Assembly: GCF_035627495.1 (NCBI RefSeq)
Contig: NZ_DASPLO010000150.1
Location: forward strand, 1 to 64,000
DNA: 64,000 bases
Direction of reading: 5' to 3'
Source: Methylocaldum sp035627495
GTDB lineage: Bacteria; Pseudomonadota; Gammaproteobacteria; Methylococcales; Methylococcaceae
The notes under the pieces were generated by a model. That model did no database searches and had not been told where the DNA came from. It saw nothing but the letters and a program-made list of their open reading frames with translations. Shown one piece after another: positions 25,244 through 34,525 of the stretch (the stretch's first letter is position 1; each line of letters begins with the position of its first letter). A program made the position numbers and the translations under genes.

Positions 25244-28200
25244 ATGTGGTCCCGATCCGCCAATTCTTCAACTTCTTTCAAAGAAAAGCGGCGTCATAAA
25301 CGCTTGCCGGCCTCTCAGCAAGCCACGCTTAAGCTCGGCGAAATGGCGGAGCTCCCCTGCGAAATTCGGGACTATTGTAGAGGCGGAGTCTTCTTGCATT
25401 TGCCGGATGAAGGCGCGACGCTCAGAGCGTTACGAGACCGGACGAGCGAAACGGTCGAGATTCGCTTCAAACCGCAACAAGAATCGAACGGAAAAACGCT
25501 TTGCCTCCAAGGGCGCATCGTCAGGATATCTCAAGCCGGTGCGGGCGTCTCCTTCGCGGAGCCGTTGTCCGCCCAAAGTTTGCTTGCCCTGAGCGAGCTG
25601 GCGAAAACGAATGTAGCGCTTGCCTCACAAAACCAATCGAAAGTCGAAGGCTCGGAAATCAACCGGTCCTGCCTTCAGTCTTTGGGAGAGCGCCTGCCCG
25701 AAATCACGCGGTACTTCCTTAGCCAAATCGAGCCAGCGCTCATCCAGGCGGCGTCGAGCGCCAAAACCGACGCGGAACAGGCCGCTTACTTCGATGCCAT
25801 CACCACTTTCAAGAAATCCCAATTCATCGAAAGCGAGTTTACGGCGAAAGCCTTGGCGCAGGCGCAGAATTTCGCAGTTCCCGAAAACGTCGGCGACTCC
25901 CCCTCCAAAAGCCAAACCGAACTCTCATTGGTGGATACGAGCGAGTTCGAGGATTGGCTGAACCTTGTCAGCGCAATCGGAAAAATCGAAGCCACCTATC
26001 ACGCCGAATTGCAGAGCCTGGAACATCGTCTCAGCCGAATAGCGCCGCACCCTATCCATAGGAAGAACAATCCCTATGGACCGATGGCCTTGGGCTTCGC
26101 TTTCGGTCAGATCATCAGTACGCTGCCATTGGCCGATCAGGCAAAGAAAGTGGCCTACGAGGTCTTCGAAAGCGCGCTTCGTGATTCGATGGGACAACTG
26201 TATTGCCGGCTGGGTGAACTGACCGCCCCGCTAGACGCCAAACCGAAGTTGAGACGGGAAGCTCATGCCGCGAGACCCAATACTTTATCCGAGGGCAATC
26301 CCGCCCCACGCGTTAAAACCGATAGCCCTCCCACACAGACGGACAAAGCGCAACTCACGGGCAGCGCTTCCCGAAGCCAATATCCGCTTCATGCACTCCG
26401 CGCACCCGCCTCGGCGGTATTCGCCGAGCTAAGCCGATTACCGGGCGCCCATATGACGCAAACCAGCCAGTACGCTGAAAGCTCTACATGGAGCGAAAGG
26501 ACTTCACAGCTATTGTCCGATTGGGGAACCTCCCAACACCGACTCGACAATCAACATGTCCAATCTCTGAATTTCCTCGGTGCCGTTCTCGACACCGTGC
26601 AAGCGGATAACTCGATTGCCGCGGGCGTAAAACCTTTCTTGCAAAAACTGCAGCTTCCTTTAGCCAAAGCCGCCATAAACGATCCCGCACTCTTGGATGC
26701 CGATACTCATCCGGTACGCCGGACTCTCGATCTGCTCGACCAACTCTCGTTGGCAGCGGATGAAAACGGGATGATGGACGAAAAGGTCACGCGTCTATTG
26801 AGCGAACTGACCGAGCGCATTATCAACGAGGGCAAACAGGACCCGGGCGTATTCGAGAAAGCACGGCAGGCGCTTGAACAACTGACGGCCCCGTTGCAGC
26901 GGGCCAAAACGCTTCGAATCGGACGACTACAGGAAGCGTGCGAAGGGAAACAACGCATCGATAGCGCACGCCGTACGGTAGACCGGGAAATCGCCTGCCG
27001 TATCAATGGGCGGGTTGTCCCGAAAGCCCTCTTGAATCTGATCGAGACCGGCTGGCGGCAATGGCTGGTCTTGATTTGCTTGCGTCAGGGCCAAGAAAGC
27101 AAAGAGTGGCAGGACGGAATCGCGGCCATGGATCAACTGTCGAGCTGGCTGAATCCCGAATCCGCCGCTCCGCCCGATCTTCTGAAGGCACACGAACTGA
27201 TTGACTTTATCGATGAACGATTAGCGTCGGCGGGTACGGATCAGGCTGCCCAGCGCGCCATTACCGATGAGTTGACAGCACTGCTGATCGGCACCGGACA
27301 GCCCAAAGAACGGGGGCGCCCGCAACTCGTATCGGTGCCTCACGACGCCCTTCCCGGAGCTGCCGAGCATCGAATGGACGCGCGGGTGTCCGAACGAGTT
27401 AGGCCATTTCGAGTGGGCGACTGGCTGCAAGTAAGTCTCAAGCCAGGGAGTTCCATTCCGCTACGCTTGACCTGGATCGGCGAGAATCCGGCCCGTTATG
27501 CGTTTGCCAACCGCAAAGGTGTCAAGCAACTGGAATTGACTGCCGAAGACTTCGCCCGATACCTTGAGGAGAACCGGGCCAGCCCGATCGAGAATCTAGA
27601 GCTTCCCCTCGTCGAACGAACCGTCAGCACCTTAATGCAAGCGATGCAGGACCGGCTGCACCATCAGGCGAGCCATGACCCCACTACAGGGTTACCTAAT
27701 CGCAAGGAATTCGTCCGCCAGCTCAACCGTCATTTCGCTGCCCAGAAAGGCGGCGATGAGGAATACATCTTGTGCATCATGGAAATCGATCAGCTGCGGG
27801 TCATCAACGGTTTGTGCGGAATGGAGGCAGGGGATCTTCTGCTGAGCGAGTTCGCCGGCCTGATCAAACAACAAATCGGTCACGATGAGCTTCCGGCGCG
27901 CCTTGGCGACAATAACTTCGGGGCTTTGCTACGCTGCGGATCAATCGACGAAGGTTGCCGCCGAGCCGGGATACTGGTCGATGTTATTCGGCAATACCGG
28001 TTCAAGTGGGGCACGCGCAGTTTCTCCTGTGGCCTGAATATCGGATTGATCCGGTTTTCGGAGCGGTTCGGCGGCGTCGGATCGATCTTAAAGAATGCCG
28101 ATGCAGCGTGCATGGCAGCCAGGGAAAAAGGAGGCAATCAGATCCAGGTTTACATGGAGGACGACGAAACCCTCAATGCCCATAAACAGTTGATGGAATG

Positions 28201-28942
28201 GGCAGGCCGCATCGATCGCCTGCTGGCGGAGAACCGAATGTTCGTGCGCTGCCAAAAAATCGAGCCGATTGTTGGGGAAAACAAGTCGGCTTCGCATTAT
28301 GAAATTCTTTTGGGCGTTAGGGACGAATGCGAAAGAGTTGTGCCACCGGGCGAGTTCGTGTCAGCCGCCGAGCATTGGAAGCGCATTACGGAGATCGATC
28401 GTTGGCAGATCCAGTCCGTGTTTAGATGGATCCGGAACCATCCCGATCAATTTGCGGCCATTGGCGGATTCTCCATCAACTTATCCGGCCAATCGCTCAA
28501 TAGCGCCGAGTTCCTGGACTTTTTGCAGCCGAAGCTTGCCGGAGCAGACTGGCCGTTGGACAAAATAACCTTTGAAATCACTGAATCTTCTGCGATCGTC
28601 GAATTTGCGCAGGCCGAATACTTCATCCGCAAAATCAAGCGCTATGGGTGCAAATTCTCTCTGGACGATTTCGGCAGCGGCTTTTCATCCTATGCCTACC
28701 TCAAGAACCTCCAGGTCGATTATCTCAAGATCGACGGCTCGTTCGTCAGAGATATGGCAAGCAATGACGCCGATTACGCCATGGTCAAATCGATGAATGA
28801 AATTGGCCATTCGCTTGGAATAAAAACTATCGCCGAATATGTCGAGAACGACGCCATCCTAGAGAAACTTCGCGAAATCGGCGTCGATTACGCACAGGGA
28901 TATCACATAGGCAAACCGATTCTTATTGAAGATTTAGTGTAA
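25244..28942 (+). CDS. PilZ-DUF1631-GGDEF-EAL protein (c-di-GMP signalling)
   Basis: A 1232-residue cytoplasmic protein. Order: PilZ-like domain (about 14-110; EKRRHKRLP and DYCRGGVFL motifs, a c-di-GMP binding pattern), a DUF1631 region (about 130-790, related to the protein at 44622), a GGDEF domain (about 805-965) and an EAL domain (about 975-1230). The GGDEF signature has decayed to LGDNNF, so cyclase activity is unlikely. The EAL domain keeps most catalytic motifs (EIL in place of EAL, NLSGQSL, ITESS, DDFGSGFSSYAYL, KIDGSFV), so phosphodiesterase activity is possible. A GGAGA site precedes the ATG. It sits 105 bases before the type II secretion operon. Confidence 0.82.
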   Translation: MWSRSANSSTSFKEKRRHKRLPASQQATLKLGEMAELPCEIRDYCRGGVFLHLPDEGATLRALRDRTSETVEIRFKPQQESNGKTLCLQGRIVRISQAGAGVSFAEPLSAQSLLALSELAKTNVALASQNQSKVEGSEINRSCLQSLGERLPEITRYFLSQIEPALIQAASSAKTDAEQAAYFDAITTFKKSQFIESEFTAKALAQAQNFAVPENVGDSPSKSQTELSLVDTSEFEDWLNLVSAIGKIEATYHAELQSLEHRLSRIAPHPIHRKNNPYGPMALGFAFGQIISTLPLADQAKKVAYEVFESALRDSMGQLYCRLGELTAPLDAKPKLRREAHAARPNTLSEGNPAPRVKTDSPPTQTDKAQLTGSASRSQYPLHALRAPASAVFAELSRLPGAHMTQTSQYAESSTWSERTSQLLSDWGTSQHRLDNQHVQSLNFLGAVLDTVQADNSIAAGVKPFLQKLQLPLAKAAINDPALLDADTHPVRRTLDLLDQLSLAADENGMMDEKVTRLLSELTERIINEGKQDPGVFEKARQALEQLTAPLQRAKTLRIGRLQEACEGKQRIDSARRTVDREIACRINGRVVPKALLNLIETGWRQWLVLICLRQGQESKEWQDGIAAMDQLSSWLNPESAAPPDLLKAHELIDFIDERLASAGTDQAAQRAITDELTALLIGTGQPKERGRPQLVSVPHDALPGAAEHRMDARVSERVRPFRVGDWLQVSLKPGSSIPLRLTWIGENPARYAFANRKGVKQLELTAEDFARYLEENRASPIENLELPLVERTVSTLMQAMQDRLHHQASHDPTTGLPNRKEFVRQLNRHFAAQKGGDEEYILCIMEIDQLRVINGLCGMEAGDLLLSEFAGLIKQQIGHDELPARLGDNNFGALLRCGSIDEGCRRAGILVDVIRQYRFKWGTRSFSCGLNIGLIRFSERFGGVGSILKNADAACMAAREKGGNQIQVYMEDDETLNAHKQLMEWAGRIDRLLAENRMFVRCQKIEPIVGENKSASHYEILLGVRDECERVVPPGEFVSAAEHWKRITEIDRWQIQSVFRWIRNHPDQFAAIGGFSINLSGQSLNSAEFLDFLQPKLAGADWPLDKITFEITESSAIVEFAQAEYFIRKIKRYGCKFSLDDFGSGFSSYAYLKNLQVDYLKIDGSFVRDMASNDADYAMVKSMNEIGHSLGIKTIAEYVENDAILEKLREIGVDYAQGYHIGKPILIEDLV

Positions 28943-29047
28943 TATGGCCATCCGCCTCTGCCGGAAAAGTAAAAAAATTTCGGCACCGATCCGGCACTTT
29001 TAGATCTTTTAAGGTCTAAGGCGCTTTGCCTTATTCGAGAGAAGACT

Positions 29048-30796
29048 TTGGCCATTGCATCGCAACAGCTAAATCAGCCGGCAATCTGCCCGGAAACTGT
29101 TACGGAACGCCCTTACGAGCGTTTTGCCGATGAACTCGTCAAGCGCGGGAAGGTGCGCGAGGCAGAGATCCACCGCGCAAAACGCTTGGCGGCACAAACC
29201 GACGAGCAGAAGCTGCCGGCGCTTCTGGTCAGGCTGGGCGTCGTTTCCGAGCGCGACACGGCGGAAATTTTGGCCGAGGTCGGATCGCTGCCCTTGGTGT
29301 CGCCCACAGACTATCCGGACACATCCCCGCTTCCCGATACCTTGGCCGTCCGGTTCCTCAAAGAAAATCACGTGGTCGGCGTTGCCGCCCAGGATAATGA
29401 ATTTGTCGTGGCGGTTGCGGACCCGTTCGACCGCGAGCTATTGGCCGCCCTCACCCTGGCCTGCGAAAAACCCGTGCGCCCCTATGTGGGACTGCCCTCC
29501 GAGATCGACCGCGCGCTCGAACAGCAACTCGGCTCCGGCAAGACCCTTATGGGCCAAATCGTCGAGGATTTGGGCAGCGACGAAGAAATCGACGAAGCCG
29601 ACGTGGAACACCTCAAGGACCTGGCCTCCGAAGCGCCGGTGATCCGGATGGTCAACCTGATCATGCAGCGGGCGGTGGAATCCCGGGCATCCGATATTCA
29701 CGTCGAGCCGTTCGAAGAGCGCCTCAAGGTCCGCTTCCGGGTCGACGGCGTGTTGCGCGAGGTGGAGGCTCCGCCGGTCCGATCCACCGCCGCCGTCATT
29801 TCGCGCATCAAGATCATGGCCAAGCTCAATATCGCCGAGCGCCGGCTTCCCCAGGACGGGCGTATCAAGCTGCAAGTGCAGGGCAAGGAACTCGACCTGC
29901 GCGTCTCCACCGTACCGACCATGTACGGCGAAAGCGTGGTCATTCGCCTATTGCACAAGGAAAGCATCGCCTTCGACTTTTCCTCCCTCGGCTTCGAGGG
30001 CGCGATGCTCGATCGCTTCCTGGATGTGCTGGCGCTGCCCCATGGCATCATCCTGATCACGGGACCCACCGGCAGCGGCAAAAGCACCACGCTTTACACG
30101 GCGCTGCACAAGCTCAATACGCCCGAGCGCAAAATCATCACCGTGGAAGATCCGGTGGAATATCAGCTGGAGGGCGTCAACCAAATCCAGGTCAAGCCTC
30201 AGATCGGACTGACCTTCGCCAATGCGCTGCGCTCGATCGTCCGGCAAGACCCTGACGTCATTATGATCGGCGAAATGCGCGACCTGGAAACCGCCCGCAT
30301 TGCCGTGCAATCGGCACTCACCGGCCATTTGGTGTTGTCCACGCTGCACACCAATGATGCCGCAGGCGGCGTGACCCGCCTCATGGACATGGGCTTGGAG
30401 GATTACCTCATCACCTCCACCGTGAACGGCATCCTGGGACAACGACTGGTGCGCCGCCTCTGCCCGAATTGCCGCGAATCCTATCCCGCAATGACCGAGA
30501 TGGTCGAAGAAATGAGGCTGGCAAGGTTCACCGCCGACAGCCCGGTAGTTCTCCATCGGCCCAAGGGCTGCGAGGAATGTGATGGAACGGGCTACCGGGG
30601 CCGCCTCGCGATCCAGGAGTTCCTGGTCATGAGCGATGCCGTCCGTCGTCTGGTGATGAACCATGCCCAATCCCGCCAGATCGAAGAGATGGCCTTGCAA
30701 GAAGGTATGCACACCATGTACGAGGACGGCTTGCGCAAGGCCGTCATGGGTCTGACCACGATCGAGGAAATTCTGCGCGTGACTTCGGATAGCTAA
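29048..30796 (+). CDS. gspE: Type II secretion ATPase GspE/XpsE
   Basis: Cytoplasmic hexameric ATPase that powers pseudopilus assembly. The 582-residue protein has an N-terminal regulatory domain (about 20-150), Walker A GPTGSGKST near 339-347, Asp box around ITVEDPVEYQLEGVNQIQV, Walker B MIGEMRDLETA and the zinc-binding loop with CPNC (near 472) and CEEC (near 508). The start is a TTG at 29048 behind GAGAGAAG; no ATG fits better. First gene of gspEFGHIJKLMND, the order of the Xanthomonas xps operon. Confidence 0.95.
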   Translation: MAIASQQLNQPAICPETVTERPYERFADELVKRGKVREAEIHRAKRLAAQTDEQKLPALLVRLGVVSERDTAEILAEVGSLPLVSPTDYPDTSPLPDTLAVRFLKENHVVGVAAQDNEFVVAVADPFDRELLAALTLACEKPVRPYVGLPSEIDRALEQQLGSGKTLMGQIVEDLGSDEEIDEADVEHLKDLASEAPVIRMVNLIMQRAVESRASDIHVEPFEERLKVRFRVDGVLREVEAPPVRSTAAVISRIKIMAKLNIAERRLPQDGRIKLQVQGKELDLRVSTVPTMYGESVVIRLLHKESIAFDFSSLGFEGAMLDRFLDVLALPHGIILITGPTGSGKSTTLYTALHKLNTPERKIITVEDPVEYQLEGVNQIQVKPQIGLTFANALRSIVRQDPDVIMIGEMRDLETARIAVQSALTGHLVLSTLHTNDAAGGVTRLMDMGLEDYLITSTVNGILGQRLVRRLCPNCRESYPAMTEMVEEMRLARFTADSPVVLHRPKGCEECDGTGYRGRLAIQEFLVMSDAVRRLVMNHAQSRQIEEMALQEGMHTMYEDGLRKAVMGLTTIEEILRVTSDS

Positions 30797-30801
30797 GGAT
30801 T

Positions 30802-32019
30802 ATGACTCTTTACATCTACAAGGCCGTGGACCGGGACGGAGAAACGGTGGAAGCGGAACGGGAAGCCGCCGACGAAAGCACCTTGATCATGGCCTTGCAA
30901 AACGAGGGCTTTTTGCCGATCAGGGTTTCGCCGGCAAAATCGCGGCCGTTCGCCTGGTTGAATCTGGGGCGCAACAAGACTCGGATTTCCCAGAAACAAA
31001 TCGCCCTGTTCACGCGCGAACTGCTGACTTTGCTTCACGCCGGGCTGCCGCTCGATCGGGCGCTGACCGTGTTGCTTGAACTGACGGCGAATGATCCGGC
31101 ATTGAACGGTCTAATCGCCAAAGTGCTGGACTCGGTCAAAGGCGGAGCACAGCTGTCCGATGCACTGGAAGCCCAAGGCGGAGTTTTCTCGCGTTTCTAT
31201 CTCAACCTGATCCGCGCCGGCGAGGCGGGCGGCGCACTGGAACAGGTACTGGAACGTTTAACCGATTACCTGGAACGCTCCAAGGAGCTTCGCGATACGG
31301 TCACCACCGCGCTGATCTATCCCGCCATCCTGGTCACCATGGCGGTTTTGTCGTTGCTGCTGCTGTTAACCTTCGTGGTGCCGCAGTTTACCGAGATGTT
31401 CGAATCGGCCGGCAAGGATCTCCCCGTACCGACCCAGATCGTGATCGGCGTGGCCGGGGGATTGCGATCCTACTGGTGGGCATTGCTGGTTCTGGTCGTA
31501 GGCGTGACCAGCTATTTCCGCTATCAGTTCGCGGACCCGGAGCGTCGGCGGGTATGGGATGGACGATTGTTGAACCTGCCCTTGGTCGGAGACCTGATCC
31601 GGAAACTCGAAGTCGCCAGTTTCAGCCGCACCCTGGCGACCTTGCTCGCCAACGGCGTCTCCATGCTGGCGGCGCTGACCATCGTCAGGGAAACGCTTGG
31701 AAACCGGGTTGTCGCCGAAGGGGTCGGCGTGGCCGTGGAAAGCCTGAAGGGTGGCGGAAGCCTGTCGGCGCCCCTGATCGAGATCGGCCTGTTTCCCACC
31801 CTAGCCATGCAGATGATCAAGCTGGGCGAGGAATCCGGCCATTTGGCCGAGATGCTGGAGCGCGTCGCGGTCACTTACGACAAGGAGATCAAGATTTCCG
31901 TACAGCGACTGTTGGCGCTGCTGGAGCCCGTTTTGATCGTGGGCTTGGGCATCATGATTGCCGGAATCATCATTTCGATTCTGATGGCGATCTTGAGCGT
32001 CAACGATCTCGCCTTTTAA
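30802..32019 (+). CDS. gspF: Type II secretion inner-membrane protein GspF
   Basis: Polytopic platform protein that works with GspE. The 405-residue protein has two T2SSF repeats (about 70-190 and 270-395) and three membrane helices, at about 170-195, 220-240 and 375-400. Conserved FTRELLTLLHAGLPLDRAL and FSRTLATLLANGVSMLAAL mark the start of each repeat. It begins five bases after gspE. Confidence 0.95.
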   Translation: MTLYIYKAVDRDGETVEAEREAADESTLIMALQNEGFLPIRVSPAKSRPFAWLNLGRNKTRISQKQIALFTRELLTLLHAGLPLDRALTVLLELTANDPALNGLIAKVLDSVKGGAQLSDALEAQGGVFSRFYLNLIRAGEAGGALEQVLERLTDYLERSKELRDTVTTALIYPAILVTMAVLSLLLLLTFVVPQFTEMFESAGKDLPVPTQIVIGVAGGLRSYWWALLVLVVGVTSYFRYQFADPERRRVWDGRLLNLPLVGDLIRKLEVASFSRTLATLLANGVSMLAALTIVRETLGNRVVAEGVGVAVESLKGGGSLSAPLIEIGLFPTLAMQMIKLGEESGHLAEMLERVAVTYDKEIKISVQRLLALLEPVLIVGLGIMIAGIIISILMAILSVNDLAF

Positions 32020-32062
32020 CGCCTTTTTTCACAATTCATCCTTACACTAATTCGTTTTACTT

Positions 32063-32512
32063 ATGAGTCGTACCGTTATGCAAAAACATCGACGCCATAT
32101 CCGCGCTCAGCGCGGCTTTACCCTGATCGAACTGCTGGTCGTGCTCGCCATCATCGGCTTGTTGGCCGGGCTGGTCGGGCCTCAGGTCGTTAAACATTTA
32201 GGAGAGTCCAAAACCAAGACTGCTCGCCTGCAAATCGAGGAACTCTCTTCCGCGCTGGACATGTATCGATTGGATGTGGGCCGCTACCCGGCCACGGACG
32301 AGGGTCTCGCGGCACTCATCGAGCAACCTAGCAACGCAAAAGTTTGGAACGGCCCCTACCTCCGCAAGAAAAAGGTTCCGGCCGATCCCTGGAACAATCC
32401 TTACCATTACGCTTCCCCCGGCCAGCACGGCAAATTCGATCTTTTCACCCTGGGGGCGGATAACACCGAGGGCGGCGAAGGCGAGGACCAGGACATCGCG
32501 AGCTGGGAGTAA
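32063..32512 (+). CDS. gspG: Major pseudopilin GspG
   Basis: Main subunit of the type II secretion pseudopilus. The 149-residue precursor has a leader ending RAQRG, cut before FTLIELLVVLAIIGLLAGLV, with Glu5. The C-terminal region has the GspG hallmarks YPATDEGL, GPYL, DPWNNPYHY and the calcium-site stretch TLGADNTEGGEGEDQD. Followed by gspH after a gap of about 110 bases. Confidence 0.95.
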   Translation: MSRTVMQKHRRHIRAQRGFTLIELLVVLAIIGLLAGLVGPQVVKHLGESKTKTARLQIEELSSALDMYRLDVGRYPATDEGLAALIEQPSNAKVWNGPYLRKKKVPADPWNNPYHYASPGQHGKFDLFTLGADNTEGGEGEDQDIASWE

Positions 32513-32624
32513 GTAAACGTGTCGTTCGAATGCCTTCGGCTTGAAAATCGGCTACGGGCGAGATTCACGAAATGCATTTCGACGCCGGGCATCCCGTAGC
32601 TTCGGATGCCCCACTCGGGTGACC

Positions 32625-33119
32625 ATGCATAAGGTTCACCGTCCGCACGCGTTCCTCCCCGCCCAGACCGTCAGACCCTCCCGGTCATCTGGATTTACGC
32701 TGCTGGAGATGTTGTTGGCGCTGTTCATAGCGGCCGCTCTAACAGCCGTGGCGGTACCGAACGTCACTCCGCTGCTGACCCGCTCCCAGCTCACCGCAGC
32801 CACGCGAGATGTCGCATCCGGTCTACGGTACGCGCGAGGCCAGGCGCTTAGTGGAGGGCATGAGGCAACGTTCGAGCTGGATGTGGATCACAGAATCTAT
32901 CGGGTCAGCGGTCGCCGAAAAAACTTTTCATTACCCGACAGCGTCCACCTCAGCCTTTACACCGCCGAGAAGGAAGCCGGAGAAGAAGGGGTCGGCAACA
33001 TCCGTTTTTTTCCGGACGGCTCATCGACCGGTGGGCGCGTTACTTTGGAAGCGGCTGGGAAAAAGCGCCTGGTGGATGTCAATTGGCTCACCGGAGAGGT
33101 CGTGATCCGTGAGGAATAG
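32625..33119 (+). CDS. gspH: Minor pseudopilin GspH
   Basis: Minor pseudopilin thought to cap or start the pseudopilus. Start at ATG 32625 gives 164 residues: a basic leader of about 22 residues ending SSG, then FTLLEMLLALFIAAALTAVA. The leader is longer than usual; upstream starts to 32541 would lengthen it more. The body has the GspH/FimT pattern TAATRDVASGLRYARGQALS. It overlaps gspI by about 11 bases. Confidence 0.88.
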   Translation: MHKVHRPHAFLPAQTVRPSRSSGFTLLEMLLALFIAAALTAVAVPNVTPLLTRSQLTAATRDVASGLRYARGQALSGGHEATFELDVDHRIYRVSGRRKNFSLPDSVHLSLYTAEKEAGEEGVGNIRFFPDGSSTGGRVTLEAAGKKRLVDVNWLTGEVVIREE

Positions 33120-33534
33120 TGTCGGTGTCCGCCAGAGCGGATTCTCCCTGCTCGAAATCCTGGTCGCTTTCGCCATACTGGCGCTAGCCCTGGGCGTGCT
33201 GCTGCGCATCTTCGGCGGCTCGGGGCGTGTCGCGGGACTCGCCGACAATTATGCGCGCGCCGTGGTGATTGCCGAATCCCTGCTCGCGGCGGCCGATGTG
33301 GAAACCCCTTTGCAGCCGGGTGAAACAAGCGGCGAAATCGACGCGCTTTTTCACTGGACGATGCGCGTAAGCCCCTATCAAGGCGAGGAAGATATCTCAT
33401 TTGCCGAGAACTTGCCGATCGCGCCTTATCAGGTGGAGCTCAGCGTAGAATGGGGGGACGGCGACGAACGACGCTCGTTCGAGATGACGACCCTGAGGCT
33501 GCTGCCTAACAAAACGGGGATCACCGGCTTTTGA
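33109..33534 (+). CDS. gspI: Minor pseudopilin GspI
   Basis: Minor pseudopilin of the tip complex GspI-J-K. The 141-residue precursor has the leader MRNSVGVRQSG, then FSLLEILVAFAILALALGVL with Glu5. The stop overlaps the start of gspJ. Confidence 0.9.
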   Translation: MRNSVGVRQSGFSLLEILVAFAILALALGVLLRIFGGSGRVAGLADNYARAVVIAESLLAAADVETPLQPGETSGEIDALFHWTMRVSPYQGEEDISFAENLPIAPYQVELSVEWGDGDERRSFEMTTLRLLPNKTGITGF

Positions 33535-34520
33535 TGATGACCGCATACAAACAGCGGACCAGCTCCGAGCTTGTGAAAAAACCGTCGCGAGCGGCCCAAG
33601 TCCGCGCCGACAAATCGGCAGGGCGAGACGCAATGCGGCGAGCGGGCAGGCCAGGGAAGGACTGCCCCGGACTCGCGGGCGAAGCCGGACGGCGTAGCGC
33701 GGCGAGGCCGATTTGCACAGCGGAGCTGCCCAGAGGGTGCCGAACAGGGAGTGTGCGGCATGACCAATCGGCAGGACAAGCCGATTGGCACGGCAAAGCC
33801 GCCCGCAGGGTGCCGGGCATGGAAGCCCGGCATGAAAAGCGCAGGCGTACAAGCGAGTACGTTGAGCATCGCAGGTGCGGAATCGGGACGCGCAGCAGGT
33901 CTTTTCACAAGCTCTCCGGCTTTACGCTGATCGAAGTCCTCATAGCCACTACCCTTCTTGGCGTCATGATGCTTTTGTTATTCGGCAGTCTGCGTATCGG
34001 CGTAACGAGCTGGGATAGCGGCGAAGACAAGATGGCGCGGGCAAGCCGGCTGTTTCTTGTGCAAAACTTCTTGCGCAACCACATCGGAAGCGCTTTGCCT
34101 CTGGTTGAGATGGAAGAGTCCGAAGGCTCCGGCATTTCCTTAAGAGGCGGGGAAGACTGGCTCGAATATGTTTCCACATTGCCGCCCCAGGTCAGGTCGG
34201 GCGGCCTTTATCGCTTTAGATTATATGTCGCCAAAAACGGGCATCAGAACGACCTAAAGCTCGCCATGCGGCCCTATGTCTCAAATCAGGATTCCACCGA
34301 AGCGGCCGAGCCGATCGAAGACGTCTTATTACTGGAGAAATTGGATAAACTCACACTTTCCTACCTGCCGGAAAATCTCCAAATCGGCCAACAGAATAAT
34401 CCGACCTGGCTTCGGGAATGGCAACAAGCCTTGCTGCCGATGCTGATTCAGGTACAAATCGAGCCGGAGGACGAAGAACCTTGGCCTACTTTAGTGATCG
34501 CGCTCAGAACTCATAGATAA
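33534..34520 (+). CDS. gspJ: Minor pseudopilin GspJ with an in-frame repeat insertion in its leader
   Basis: Minor pseudopilin of the tip complex. The mature part (FTLIEVLIATTLLGVMMLLL and about 180 more residues) is a normal GspJ. The leader is not: between the start codons at 33534/33537 (peptide MMTAYKQRTS) and the cleavage site SG/FTLIEV there are about 116 extra codons encoded by a palindromic repeat (33567-33914). Removing it would restore a leader of about 11 residues. The insert is a multiple of three and has no stop in this frame. A later ATG at about 33819 would give a 33-residue leader. Function is therefore uncertain. Confidence 0.85.
   Translation: MMTAYKQRTSSELVKKPSRAAQVRADKSAGRDAMRRAGRPGKDCPGLAGEAGRRSAARPICTAELPRGCRTGSVRHDQSAGQADWHGKAARRVPGMEARHEKRRRTSEYVEHRRCGIGTRSRSFHKLSGFTLIEVLIATTLLGVMMLLLFGSLRIGVTSWDSGEDKMARASRLFLVQNFLRNHIGSALPLVEMEESEGSGISLRGGEDWLEYVSTLPPQVRSGGLYRFRLYVAKNGHQNDLKLAMRPYVSNQDSTEAAEPIEDVLLLEKLDKLTLSYLPENLQIGQQNNPTWLREWQQALLPMLIQVQIEPEDEEPWPTLVIALRTHR
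33567..33914. repeat. Interspersed palindromic repeat, long copy inside gspJ
   Basis: About 348 bases bounded by GAGCTTGTGAAAAAACCGTC at the left and its imperfect inverse ending TTTTCACAAGCTC at the right. The ends and the inner GCGTAC...GAGTACGTTGAGCATCGCAGG segment match the 122-base copy at 42528-42649. This copy has some 225 extra inner bases, with an internal direct repeat (near 33710 and 33785) and a hairpin CCAATCGGC/GCCGATTGG. There is no transposase. Confidence 0.75.
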
Positions 34521-34525
34521 TACCT

